From Sparassis latifolia (Eukaryota > Basidiomycota > Agaricomycetes > Polyporales > Sparassidaceae): DNA of 64,000 nucleotides. The notes beneath the pieces are model-generated. The model ran no database searches, was not told where the DNA came from, and saw nothing but the letters and a program-made list of their open reading frames with translations. Position numbers and translations under genes: made by a program. Where the stretch lies: NCBI GenBank assembly GCA_018466975.1, contig CM031556.1, positions 186,001-250,000 on the forward strand, read 5' to 3'. Within the stretch, counting starts at the first letter, position 1. Each line of letters opens with the position of its first letter. This document shows positions 43,103 to 54,739 of this stretch, piece after piece.

Positions 43103-44007
43103 GATTCGTTCCAGGAGATAACAGGTGGGTAGACTAATTCAGCATTTGTGAGCACGTCAGTGGTTACTGGGATCGGCAGCGATATGCCAGAGAAACTCGC
43201 AAGACTAACCACCCAAGATTGACTGAATGCGTTCTCAATCCTCAAAGAAAGTATTCGCAACTATAGTGCACACTTGCGCGTATGGTGAGAAAAGCGGCGT
43301 TGAACTCAACAGTAGCAAGACACTCACCGTAGCAGGGGAGTCAACGAGGGACAAAGGCAAGGAGGGGCGAGGGCGTGACTCTCACTTGTCCATTGTCTTC
43401 CCCACGTGTCTGTGCGCTGCGCGTCGTAACATGGTTAGCTTATGATCTCGTGCATGGTTCTGGGATTTTCCATCAGCTGACAGCGAGGCCCTTGTCCAAG
43501 AAATGTTCGTCAGTTTTCTGAACAACCGCGAACTCGAAGAAATACACGCTCTGCATTCTTTGGCCAGTGAAGATCTTTGATCTGTTTAAAGTGCTCACCG
43601 TATATCGTCACACTTTAACTCGGAATGCTACCATTCTAGTAGATGGCGGCTTACTAGGACTTTCCCTGAGTTCTTTGTCTAAGATGTGTAACTGGGCGAC
43701 AGCGCACGATGATCGACAGAATGCCGATAAGATAAGATGAGTGAGATGGAAGATCTGCTTCCGAACATGTTCTTGAAAGGCGGTATTAGTGACTACATGT
43801 ACAGCACCCTCAATGGAACATCCCGCTTTCTTGCGAAACACGGGCAGTGAGTAATAAATATATCGTGCACAGGCGTCGTCCGTTAACTGCGTGATTCGTT
43901 CACACTCAGCGAGCTATGGGTTCTTACTCTATGAAATCGGAGCCCTCTGCGATAACATGTATGTATCTCACTGAGATATCATATGAACCTGGAAACATTT
44001 AGAGTAC
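43103..44007. other. Spacer between F-box gene and its decayed copy
   Basis: No gene is seen. GATAAGATAAGATGAG at about 43729 repeats a motif found downstream of mL38. Confidence 0.4.
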
Positions 44008-45424
44008 TCAACCCGAGTCATTCGGCACCAGAGGAGAATGAATAACCAACTCGTCAACCAAGGTACTGAGTGTCTCCAGATACCTTGGCGGCCCGTTCAA
44101 TTCAAGTTCCCAAGTATACAACGAAAGGGCCAACGTCCTCAGACGGCCGCCATGCACCGCACGGAATTCCAGCGCCGCTTGTAGAGTCTTCCTCGTCTTC
44201 TCGCCGTGATACCCCTCCACGCTCAACGTCTTCAGGTGAGAGCAGAGCACTACCTCTAGACCTGGTATCGGGAACTCGCTCAGAGCAGCTCGACGTCCTC
44301 TTCGCCTGTCACTTCGAGGTACTCAAGGAGAGGAAGGCGAAGGAGAGCCCAGCGCCAGAGATAAGTCTTCAGGATAACGTTCTCATTGTATCTGCGGATT
44401 TTGTCTCCTTCGTGCGATTTCCCGACGACGGCAAATCTGACAACCGGCGATGCAGAAAAAACACCCTCGTCACCATATTGGTCCAGAATATTGGCGAGGC
44501 GGTGACTGATGCCCTTGCGGGTCTGGGAGGTATCTGTATGCGCACCAAAGGGTCGCCCTGCAATTCTGAGTTAGGATAAGCGTGGAGGTGTACGTTGTTA
44601 TATTGGTCTGATGCAGCGAACATGATGCATTGGATTCGCGAATAGACTGGCAGTGTTGAGCGATCGTAAAATGGAAAAATGTGAGGGGACATGAACCGCT
44701 CGACGGTGGTGAACAGCTGACAGCGCAATGAAACGCTGGCAGTCACAGGGAGAGCAAGATGAGAGCAGAACCACCCTATGCAGTCCGTATTGTCGTTCAG
44801 GACTATAAATTTGAGCCTTGGTAACGCAAATGCGCAAATCAGACGAGATCTGATTTCTGGGTATGGTAAGGACCTATGGAAAGTTAACTTCTCAAGGCTT
44901 GGGCAGGACTCCAATCCCTTCAGGATTTCTTGCATTTCCGGACATTAGAGGACACTTAGTTCACTTCTAAACTGGAGTGTCGGACCAGATTTGCAAATAT
45001 AGTCGATATAAAGCGAAGGAAAATCCTGTTGTTTTGAGTGGGTGGAGAAGGGAAAACAACAACGAAAAGGCTCGTCCGTGCTCATGAACGAATTCAAGTC
45101 GAGCATCTGCAGGTTTGGGAGCATGAAACCAAGCGAGGTTATCATCTCGTGAACGTTTTCCATGTCCTCATCTCCGTACTCAAAACCGCGGATACAGTCT
45201 GCGTATGAGGAGATCACCTGAACGACATCCTCGACGTCGATTTCCAACATGGAGTACACGTCCACCAGCATGTCCGCTGATAGCTCGAAGAAGTGGCGCA
45301 CACGAGGTGGATCCCACGCGAGGTGGATGCTTGTCCAAAGGGACGGGCAGGCACGACAGCCAAAAACCAGGTGGGCCATATAACGGATCGTTGCTTGAGC
45401 AAATATCTCCTGTTCTCTCTTCAT
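44008..45424 (-). pseudogene. Decayed tandem copy of the F-box/LRR gene
   Basis: Three separate frames are collinear with the neighbouring 550-residue protein. 44945-45424 gives RVRHFFELSADMLVDVYSML and LPNLQMLDLNS; 44369-44935 gives CPSLEKLTFHRSLP and LPRLKFIVLND; 44008-44250 gives SHLKTLSVEG, KTLQAALEFRA and PPRYLETLSTLVDELVI. Stops and frame changes separate them. The F-box itself is gone: RYMAHL runs directly into VFGCRACPSLWTSIHLAW, skipping about 40 residues present in the intact gene. It cannot encode a working adaptor. Confidence 0.85.
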
Positions 45425-46272
45425 AGCCTATTCGGCTAGACTTTCTGGAGATACAGAAGATGCCGATAGGATCGCTTGTTCGTGGTCAAGAAATATAGAA
45501 TACCAGTCTACTCCGCGGGCATGACACGTTTTATGGAATGCCGAGTTCGTGGACTGCTTCAACGTATGGACGAGAACACAAAGATGGATGAACAACGGTG
45601 CGCGACGAGAGAAGAATAACTCTTACTACCGGAACTCGAATGAACGCGGTCTCGGCCCTGAACCTGCAAATTCATGACTACACAATGGGGCGCGCGTTCA
45701 ATGAGCCTCGCGATGTAGAACTGAGAAATCGAAAGATCCGCATCATAACTGGGGACTCGACAAGTGGTGGACAAAGACAAGGAAGTGTGGAAATTCAAAT
45801 ATTCAACCTTCAGCTAGCTTCATCTATTGCCCTCCTCACGTGTCTGCACCCTCGTTTTAATTTCCCCTACATTCTGAGCCTTTTTTGTCCGCGTAGGTGA
45901 CGTTTTATCTGAAACGTTTGTCTAATTTTTGGCTTGCAAGGTCTACCTGGCAGCCGATTGACGGTTTTGTCAAACTCGGTGTCAGAACATCAACTCTCGA
46001 GATTGTAGTGAATTAACTGGCAGTAGGAACGAGAAAAGGAAACTAACGAAGAAACTTGGCTAGCTGTGTGACTCGAGGTGCAGGTGCATATATTTCAGAC
46101 TGGAGAGGCATGTCACCCTGTGTCACCGCATCTGCATCCGTCGCAACCGACTGCGTCGCTGCGACGACGACGGCCGGTCCCCGCAGTTGTAACCTTGTCT
46201 CTCGACTATCACCTCTGTCTGGTACAATGAAAGTTTCCTGATTAACCTTGCAGGTCCTGGCCGTCTGCATGT
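45425..46272. other. Intergenic region
   Basis: No gene is supported. The first part continues the upstream sequence of the decayed F-box copy. TGACACTTACAG just after 46290 looks like a splice acceptor for the next gene, so its 5' exon may lie here. Confidence 0.4.
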
Positions 46273-47896
46273 ATGCAGACTTTGTCTGGCGTTGACACTT
46301 ACAGTTTACCACAATCCGAGTCTCAGCATATGGAGCGCACACCAATCCGACACGCCTCTCCTCTTGATTCCCTCGTTCGCCGCGCATCTTCTCGCAGAGC
46401 AAAAGCTAAAGCACACGCAAATCTGACTGTATCGGCACCCTCGACGCCCCCAAGGATAGACGGCGTGCCAGGAAGCGCACAGCAATCGCCACTGCTGCAC
46501 ACCCGCTTTCGAACGTCGACGACGACGTTCAACGACTATGAGACAATCGCTAGCGATGCGCGGTCGATGGCTTCGTGGAGCGCACGCGACGAGGCGTTCC
46601 CAGAACGTCGGGCGCCGCACGAGTCCGTCGCGTCTAGCTTCGACTTGGACGACATCACTGCTCGCTACCGCGACTCCTGGCGCTCGTCCGACATCAAGCA
46701 AGGCGCGCCATCGCAGCCGCAACCAGTCCCGACCGTCGTCGTATCTCCAAACGAGGACAATGAGGTGGCATATGCGACGGTGTGCAATGGGACGCGTGCG
46801 GGGCGCGCGCCCTCGCGTGTACAGTCTTCGGGCAACATCAATTTCTCCAGGCCAGGCCTTCCCCTTGTAGACAGGTCAGAAGAGCGCAAGCGGGAGGTGC
46901 TCATGAGACACCAACATCCATCGCCTTCCGCCCCTCACGGGCTCAAGCAGGCTACGGACGTCCCTGGCGCGCCTGCACGCTCGGCTTCCCCCACAAGCGT
47001 GTATTCCTCGTACTCCTACTACCCATTGGACGCCGTAGGACATCCTCCGGCATCCGGTGCGTCCTCAACGCTCGGCCCGACACCGTACGCGCCCGCACAA
47101 TCACATCAACTGTCTGTTGCGTCCGCACAACCGCAACGTCCACCCGTTGTCGCTGTGCTCGCGCCTCCGCCCGCCGCGCCTCCGCCGAAGCCTACGACAG
47201 CGCAGGAATACCTGCAGCTGGGTATCAAGCACCACGAAGAGAACCGGTTAGTAGAGTCCGCCGCGTGTTTTGAGAAGAGCGCGACGGCGGGCGGCGGATG
47301 CAACGTAGGGATGCTCATGTGGGGGCTCGCGCAGCGGCATGGCTGGGGCTGCGAGAAGAGCGAGCGCGCAGGGTTCCGCTGGCTGCGACGCGCAGCAGAG
47401 GCGGCCATGGTCGATTTGGAGGGGTCTAGGCAGGGCATCAACATCGGTGCTGTGAAGGTGCGCTCGGTTGTGGTCCTTCTTGTTCAGTGCTGATTATTCG
47501 CTCTAGTCTGAGTTAGTTATCGCGGTTTATGAAGTGGGTCAAAGCTTTTATCGAGGGTGGGGCGTGGAGAAGGATAAGAAGATGGGGGTGGTGTGTCTCC
47601 AATTCCGTCCACGTTGCTCAGTTTGTATGCTCACCCATGCATCAGAGCTATTTCCGCTTGGCGGCGCGCATGGGAGATCCGGATGCTCAGCAGGAACTCG
47701 CTTTTTGTCTCGCCAATGGGAAGGGGTGTAAGAAGGATATGCGAGAGGCAGCACAATGGTACCGGGCAGCTGTAAGTATACACTGCACAACCTCAAATTT
47801 TTTATCACTTGTGACCCCGTCTGTGTTCTTTTGCAGGTCGCGCAAGGCGCGAGTGACATTGGCCTCGCCTGGATATACAAGGATAAATACCAATAA
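46273..47896 (+). CDS. Sel1-repeat protein (Nif1/Dsf2-like)
   Basis: The long N-terminal region (about 300 residues) is disordered and rich in Ser, Pro and Arg (SPLDSLVRRASSRRAKAKAH, FNDYETIASDARSMASWSA). The C-terminal part holds Sel1/TPR-like repeats: TAQEYLQLGIKHHEENRLVE, SAACFEKSATAGGGCNVGML, GLAQRHGWGCEKSERAGFRW. After introns come VGQSFYRGWGVEKDKKMGV, YFRLAARMGDPDAQQELAFC and MREAAQWYRAAVAQGASDIG, ending WIYKDKYQ. The arrangement resembles fungal Nif1/Dsf2-type proteins, some tied to cell-cycle or mating regulation; the role here is an inference. The start could be Met at 46273 or 46330, or an upstream exon spliced at the acceptor near 46300. Confidence 0.8.
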
Positions 47897-48511
47897 CCAT
47901 GACGAAAAAGTTACACATCTCCCCGTGCTGTACCCTAGGCGACATGAGTTATTCACTCGTTGAACAGGGCGGCTCTGGTCGTTCTGCCATTAATTCTAAA
48001 GTACTCTAGATACCCCTTGCGCATGCATACTGCCATACCCGCCGCTCCTTCGGTTTCGTTGCATATACCCTCTCTTGACTGTGCTGTAGCATCGTTGTCA
48101 TCCTGTACTCTAATAATCTTGACACATCGTGGTGCTTCGGACTTCCGTTCAAATACTGTTGTTCTCATGTCCGCGATGACGGTGACACGAGTCGGTCTTT
48201 TTCAATCTCTACCTTCTGGTTTTCCGCCTCCCGACCCCCGCCCCGGGTGATACTGGGTCGGTTTATTTCAATCATGTGCTGGGGCGTAGCATGCAACGGT
48301 TCTTGGCAGTACTATAGGGAGATCTATACCCCAAATGGCAAGTCCTCAAGTTCGATATGACATTGCATATGTTCGAGTCATTGCATTGTAGAACGAGATA
48401 CAGTTAGTGTTCATGAAGGATTGACATCAATGCTGAGAATAAGTGTAACAACAAATGCGATAAAGAGCATCACCGTCAGAGGCAGAAAGAAAGATCGGCA
48501 ATGACGCAATT
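47897..48511. other. Convergent intergenic region
   Basis: The 3' ends of the Sel1-repeat gene (plus) and topoisomerase II gene (minus) meet here. No gene is supported. Confidence 0.4.
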
Positions 48512-51500
48512 TCAGTCAAAGTCTTCAAACTCGGAACCATCCTGCACCTCTTCACCATCAGACGAAGCAATCTCCACATAACTACTCTTCGTCGCAGCCC
48601 GCGCCGCGCGTTTTGGTGCTTCAGTCCGCTTGGGCACCACCTCCACCGCATCGTCCTCGTTCATGAATGCATCCTCGTCTTCACTGTCGGCAATCCGTTT
48701 CGCCTTCTTGACAGGCACAGCTTTCGCCTTACCAGCCTGCTTGATGGATGGCGGCTTGCGAGCAGCGGATTTCTTGACAGGAGGCTCGTCTTCGTCAATG
48801 GTGATGATGTCGTCATCGCTCTCCACGGCTTTGTTCGCACTAGCAGCGCTGGAGGCTTTGCGCGCCATCGATTTAGCTGGTGGAGGTCGGGCCAGCGGTT
48901 CCTCATCGTCCATCACCACATCCTCTCCGTCGCTCTCGATTACCTTCTTCGTAGCCTTCTTTGTACCCGATGCAGCACGGCCCTTCGTCGCGCCAGCCGG
49001 TGCACTTGACGAAGGTTTGCGTGCGGTAGGTTTCTTAGCCGCTGCTGCAGGTACCTTGTCAAAGAAGTCTGTCATCGCAGCCTGAGCGGAGTCAGATTTC
49101 TTCTTCTTGGCCGGCTTCATTGCGATGTCGTCGTCTGAATCATCCTCATCGATTTCGGGACTAGACGAACTTGAGTCCGTCAGCGAGAGACACGTGGACA
49201 GAGAGATGAACCCAACCTTTTGCGCTTAGCAGGAGCAGCTCTCCCCTTGCCTTTGCCCATTGGCACGATCTCGATATCAGAATCTGAGTCCTCGTTAGCT
49301 GCTCGCTTCTTTGGCGCAGCAGCCGGTTCCTCCGACATCTCGATGTCGGATTCGACCTTAGTCTTCGTCGGTGCTTTGTTCGCAGCTTTCTTCGGAAGTG
49401 GTGGCAGATCGTCATCGTCCTCCACTTCGATCTTCGCGCCAGACGGACCGGCCTGCGCAGGTTTCTTTGCAGTCTTAGGTTCTGCGACCTTCTTAGACTT
49501 AGCGGCGGCCTTCGTGGGCTTGAAGTCATCGTCGAATTCATCGTCATCGCCCACTTTCTTCTTGAACGCCTTGAGAGTGGCCTGCTTGCGTTTGCCTTTG
49601 CCCTTGCCGATGACGGCAGCGGACGCATCTGCCTCCCATGCGTCGCATGTGAGCTGGATAGAGGCTTCAGTCATGAGCAACAGCAAGATGCTGGTGCTCC
49701 TCTCACCTTCCACTCAGCAAGGAACTTGTCCAGATCAGTCTGCCAGATTTGTACAGGCGTGAGCTCCAGTAAAGTCAAAAGCTCAGTCTCCTTGTCCTTG
49801 CCCTGTTGACGCAGCTTCTCGATCTATACAATAAATCACACTTGAGTTTTGAACCCGCAAGCACCAGATCAAATCCCAACCTTTTCCCTGGTTAAACTGT
49901 AGATCGGCATCCCGAGCAGGTAGTCGTAATCACTGGTGTTAGCAGTTCCCGCAGTGTCGTCGTCTTCGTCCTCCAAAGCTTCCTCGTCTTCTCCAGCAGC
50001 CTTCGCCTTGGCGACTTTGGGGAACGGACGGAACTGCTTCTTGCGCAGCTCAGTGACGATGTCTGCCTTCTTGCGATTCGAGACGACCAACTCCTTGTCT
50101 ACTATCATCTGCACGAAACGGGCCTGGTTATTGAGACGCTCGAGCTGGGTCTGCAATTCGTTCGCCAGGAAGTCCTGAAAACAGATGTCACTTTGAGGGA
50201 TCCTCAGTATGTCAATTGAAAATGGTCAGTCACCTTCCGCTTCTGATAATAAGCCAGGCGCTTGGGATAAAACTCTTCGATGATCTCCTCCGGAGAGCCG
50301 TATTTCCTAATCTTTCCGTCGAAATCGAAGCAAATCATGTTGCTGGTGTTGATCTTAGTGGTAAGTTTGAAGAACTCGTGCAAACCTTGCGCTTCCGCCT
50401 TCTCCACGTTTTTAGGATCCATGCTGATGACAAAGTGGACGTTCACGTTTCCATGGTATTCTTTGTAGTCCTGATAGAAATAAGTATTAGACCAGGAAGA
50501 CAGACGATCAATGCCCAGCAGACAGACTTTGATCACACCGTCCCCCTTCTCGCCACACATAGCTTCCAGCTCTGCTTTGTAGGACTGCGTCCACTTGTGG
50601 ATTGGCAATTCCGTGACTTCAATGGTCGAGTCGTCGATTTTGTTGACGTTACCGAGCACGTCGTACTTGTGTTCGCCGACCTTCTTGATAGTGCCCTGGA
50701 AACCCCGCCACCAAGGTAGCATAGGTATCTGCTCCTCACCGTTCATCAAGCGGCGGATGTTTGCGACGATATCTTCCGGATTGTAGCTGGGGATGGTCGT
50801 GCTCCAGCCTAACTCGCAGCGTCAGCATGACGAATGGCGTAAATATTTTAGCCAGTCTTACCAGTTCCGATGCCCTCGGCTCCGTTCATCAGCACCAGGG
50901 GAACCACAGGGAGATACCACTCCGGTTCGATCGACTTGCCGTCATCCGTGAGGTAGGCCATGAGGGGATCATCCGCGGAGTGCAGAACCGCCCGAGTAAT
51001 CGGGGACAACTCTGTGAAGATATACCTCGCGGACGCGTGGTCCTTCCCCCCCTGGTCCCGCGTACCGAATTGTCCATTCGGCATGAGCAAGTTCATATTG
51101 TTGCTACCGACAAAGTTCTGCGCCAGGTTAACGATCGTCATCACCAAACTCTGTTCTCCGTGATGGTATGCTGAATGCTCGGATATGTATCCTGTAAGTT
51201 GGGCAACCTGTGGTTTCAGAGTAAGTAATGGACTGGTTTGCTCGACGACACAGAACCAACCTTGATTTCCTCCTTGAGCTTGCGCTTGAAACAAGCCCAT
51301 ACAACTTTTCTCTGACCCGGCTTTAGTCCATCCGCGACGGACGGAATGGAACGAATATTGTCCGCCATCGAGAAGAGAATCAGTTCCTTGTTGATGAAGT
51401 CTGAGTACGGGATTTCGCCCATGGTGTGGTCGATATAAGTACCGGGCTGCACGATCGCTGAGCTAACGGGAAGGACACTGCCCACGACTGACGGCATACC

Positions 51501-54120
51501 TTAAACTGACGAAGCCATTCCTTGCGATCATCTGCCTTCTTCTTGCTGAACGCCAGCTCAATGAGCTCGCGATCGCCCTCTTCAGTGGTACCGAAAGGAA
51601 TCATGTGTTTGCCCATCTTGCGGAAGTACTCGCGTCCATCTGCGTCAGTGCTCGTTCCCAGACCCTGCAGAAAAGACGTTGTGTTTAGACGGCAATGGCT
51701 AATATCGAAACACTAACCTTGAAGTACTTGGGAATCCATCTAAGAGCCCCCGGCGTTTCCTCTAGCCATTGCTCGTACTCCGGAAGTGTGTAGAAGTCAA
51801 TCTTCTGGTTACCCTTCTTCACCTAGAGATGTCTGTCAGTCTTGAAGTGAGATGGAGCTTCGGACGCAACGTACTCGGATGATGGGGGTGATGAACTCTA
51901 CCAAGAAGCTGGGAATCTTAAGCAAGGACGGATAAAAATGATCTAGATAATTAATGAGCAAGCCCTTGATGTGTGAGCCATCGTGATCCTATAGACAACG
52001 TTCAGCGGCACCGTCATACGAGCAAATCCGACCTCTACATACCTGATCCGTCATAATCATGAGGTGTCCATACCGCAAACTGTTCACATCTTTGTAGTCC
52101 TTGTTATGTTGCAGACCCAAGATCTTCTTGATATTTTGAATCTCCTCGTTCTTCATGATCTGGTCATGCTTCGCGTCTCGCACATTGAGCATCTTACCAC
52201 GCAGTGGAAAGACACCGTAATTATCACGGCCAACAACAGCCAGGCCAGCGACCGCGAGTGACTTGGCAGAGTCTCCCTCCGTAAGGATGAGTGTACAATC
52301 ACCGGCTTTCTTCGTCCCAGCGTTGTTAGCATCACAGAGCTTTGGAAGGCCGGACAGCCTGTAGGGCACACGCTAAGCTTTGACACAATCAACAAATAAT
52401 CGTAAAATATCACCTGTTGCGTCGGCTACCGTCAGTCTTCTTCATTTGTTGGTCGGCCTTGAACTTCGCCCAATTGAGCACATGATCGACGATGGAAGAC
52501 TTTTGGACTGTGCAGAGATGAGAAACAAGATTACGAAACAAATGTATGATCACAAACTTTTCTTCATAAAGTCTTCAGAAAGGGCAGGCTTTGTGCCAAA
52601 TTTACTGGCGGGGAGCGTCAACGTCTCCTTTGTCTGACTGTCGAATGTCGGGTTCTCAATCAGCGCATTCACGAAGATCCACATGTGGTTCTTGATCTGT
52701 GCGGGCTTGACTGTCGCCGCCTTGTTCTTTTTCGTGATAGAGCTGATGAGAGACTTGGCAATCTGGTCGGCGATGAGCGTGACATGCGTGCCACCCTTCA
52801 CAGTCGAAATAGAGTTCGCAAACGAGACCTGTTGGAATGTGCCCTCCGAGACCGCAAACGCGACCTCCCACCGAGGGTCGGGTTGCTCGTAGATGAGTGT
52901 GGGCTTCGCCTGCACCGCCCCGCCCGAAGCGTCGGCGGCTTGCTCCAACGCCGAATTGAGGTAGAGCTCGACATACTGCTTGAAATTCTTGATCTTCAGC
53001 CGCTCATCATTCAGGAACACCTTGATGTCCTTGACGGTGCCCGCGAGATCATGCACGCGCTTCTTCAGCAACGCAACTGTATCCTCGTCGATCGTGTCCA
53101 TCCCGAAACGCCTCAAGTCCGGCTTGAACGTGACACGCGTGTATTCCTCATTGCGTGAGTTCTTCGTAATTTTCGCCTTGCTCATCTTGGTCATGTTGTC
53201 TGTCCACGTCTGCACGTATTTCTGGCTCGTCTTCTTGTCGGCAGTCTCGACCGTGAACTCCACGGAGTATATGTTGGCGAGCTTGGCACCGTATCCGTTA
53301 CGCCCACCCGTGAGCTTCCTCTCGTCGTCATCGTAGTTCGATGACGATAGCAAATGGCCGAAAATAAGCTCCGGGATGTACATCTTCTCCTTCTCGTGCA
53401 TCACAATTGGGATACCGCGTCCGTTGTTGTATACCGAGATGACGTTGTTTTCCGCGTCGATAGTTACCTTGATGGCATCCATGCTTGTATCGTTGATCTA
53501 TCACGGTGTTAGCGAGTCGCCAATGGAACGAAACAGACCCGTACCTTGTTATCGGCAGCGTTTACGAGGATTTCGTCAACAATCTTGAAGAAACCAGGAA
53601 CATACTTAATGTCCCTATGCACCATGAGCTTCCTCTCCGAGTCCCAAGCCCACATTGCTTGTGTGATAGTCTCGACGCTGCCAATATACGAATCCGGTCG
53701 CTTCAGGATGTGCTCCAATTGGGAAAGCTACGAACGTATCAGCTTTCCCGGAACACAGAAACTGGTCGCTTCTCCGACCTTGGTGTACATCTCCGACGCG
53801 GTCTTCTTCTTCCCATTGGCGGCAGTAGGCTCAACCGACGCAGCACTTGGACCGGCGCGATTGTCGCGGCCGTCGTCACTGTCTTGATCTCCATCGGAAT
53901 CTGCATTATCATTCTTGTCGACTAACACCTTCTTCGGTGCTCTTGGTTTCGTGGGGGCCTTAGGAGCCGCCTTCGCCTTGGGAGCCGACGTCGCCTTGGG
54001 AGCTGCCTTCGTCTTGGGGGCTGCCTTTGTAATTTTCTTCGGCGCTGGTTCATACCCCTCCGTGTCCGAACCGGAATCAGAGATATTGTCGAGATCAAAG
54101 TTCTCCTCCGAGGAACTCAT
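48512..54120 (-). CDS. TOP2: DNA topoisomerase II
   Basis: A full-length type IIA topoisomerase, which passes one DNA duplex through another using ATP. It starts MSSSEENFDLDNISDSGS with an acidic, Lys/Ala-rich N-tail. The ATPase domain follows: SQLEHILKRPDSYIGSVE, KIVDEILVNAADNK, NNGRGIPIVMHEKEKMYIPE and GGRNGYGAKLANIYS. The TOPRIM part has LILTEGDSAKSLAVAGL, PLRGKMLNVRDAKH and IMTDQDHDGSHIKGLL. The breakage-reunion core has YHHGEQSLVMTIVNLAQNFV and HASARYIFTELSP, containing the active-site Tyr. The C-terminus is a long KKAAxK/acidic region ending DGSEFEDFD, as in other eukaryotic enzymes. More than ten introns. Intron 1 joins EMYTK to LSQLEH. Nuclear. Confidence 0.97.
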
Positions 54121-54739
54121 GGTGAAATCGAGAATGTGGCCACCGTGTGAGATATCTGGTCCTGTTCAAACAGAAACATGTGAATTACAACGTCAACAAT
54201 AGCAGGCCTATCTGTTCTTGAAGAGCAACCACCCAGATGATCTGAAGGGCGAGAGAAAGAACCACTGCACGGCCTCTACCGCCGCCGTGCCGGACAGCCG
54301 CTCACTCGACAAAATGCGTACACATGTAGAGATGCAGATAGCTACACACCTGTGGTTCGAGTATTTAACAAAGAATCACCTCGATGCTGAAAGAGTAGTG
54401 TTGAGTGGTCGGCGTTGTGGTGAAGGTTTTGCAGTTTGGTCCGACTCGTACGAGTTGAAAACGACGCGACGTGACGGTCGCGCGTTGATCACATGATCAC
54501 AAGTCGCGCCGCGTCACGCGTCGCCGCATCCATTTCTCCGTCTCACTGCCAGTGCCATATTCGCGTACTTCTGTTCCGATTCATGATATACCCAACAGAA
54601 AACGGTCTAAGTGATACAGGAAGAACAAGACCTCTGTTCCGTGACGAAATTTACAATAAGCTTCGAGTGTAATGGGCGATATGGCAGACATCTACGCGAA
54701 AGCAAAGAGCGTAACGGCACACAGGTATAAACGACCGAT
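54121..54739. other. TOP2 upstream region
   Basis: This lies between the TOP2 start and the stop of the ABCF gene, both on the minus strand. It holds the TOP2 promoter and the 3' end of the ABCF transcript. No gene is supported. Confidence 0.4.

Noticed and set aside
48630..49762. Long plus-strand frames opposite the TOP2 C-terminus
   Set aside because: They are antisense shadows of the Lys/Ala/Ser-rich TOP2 tail.
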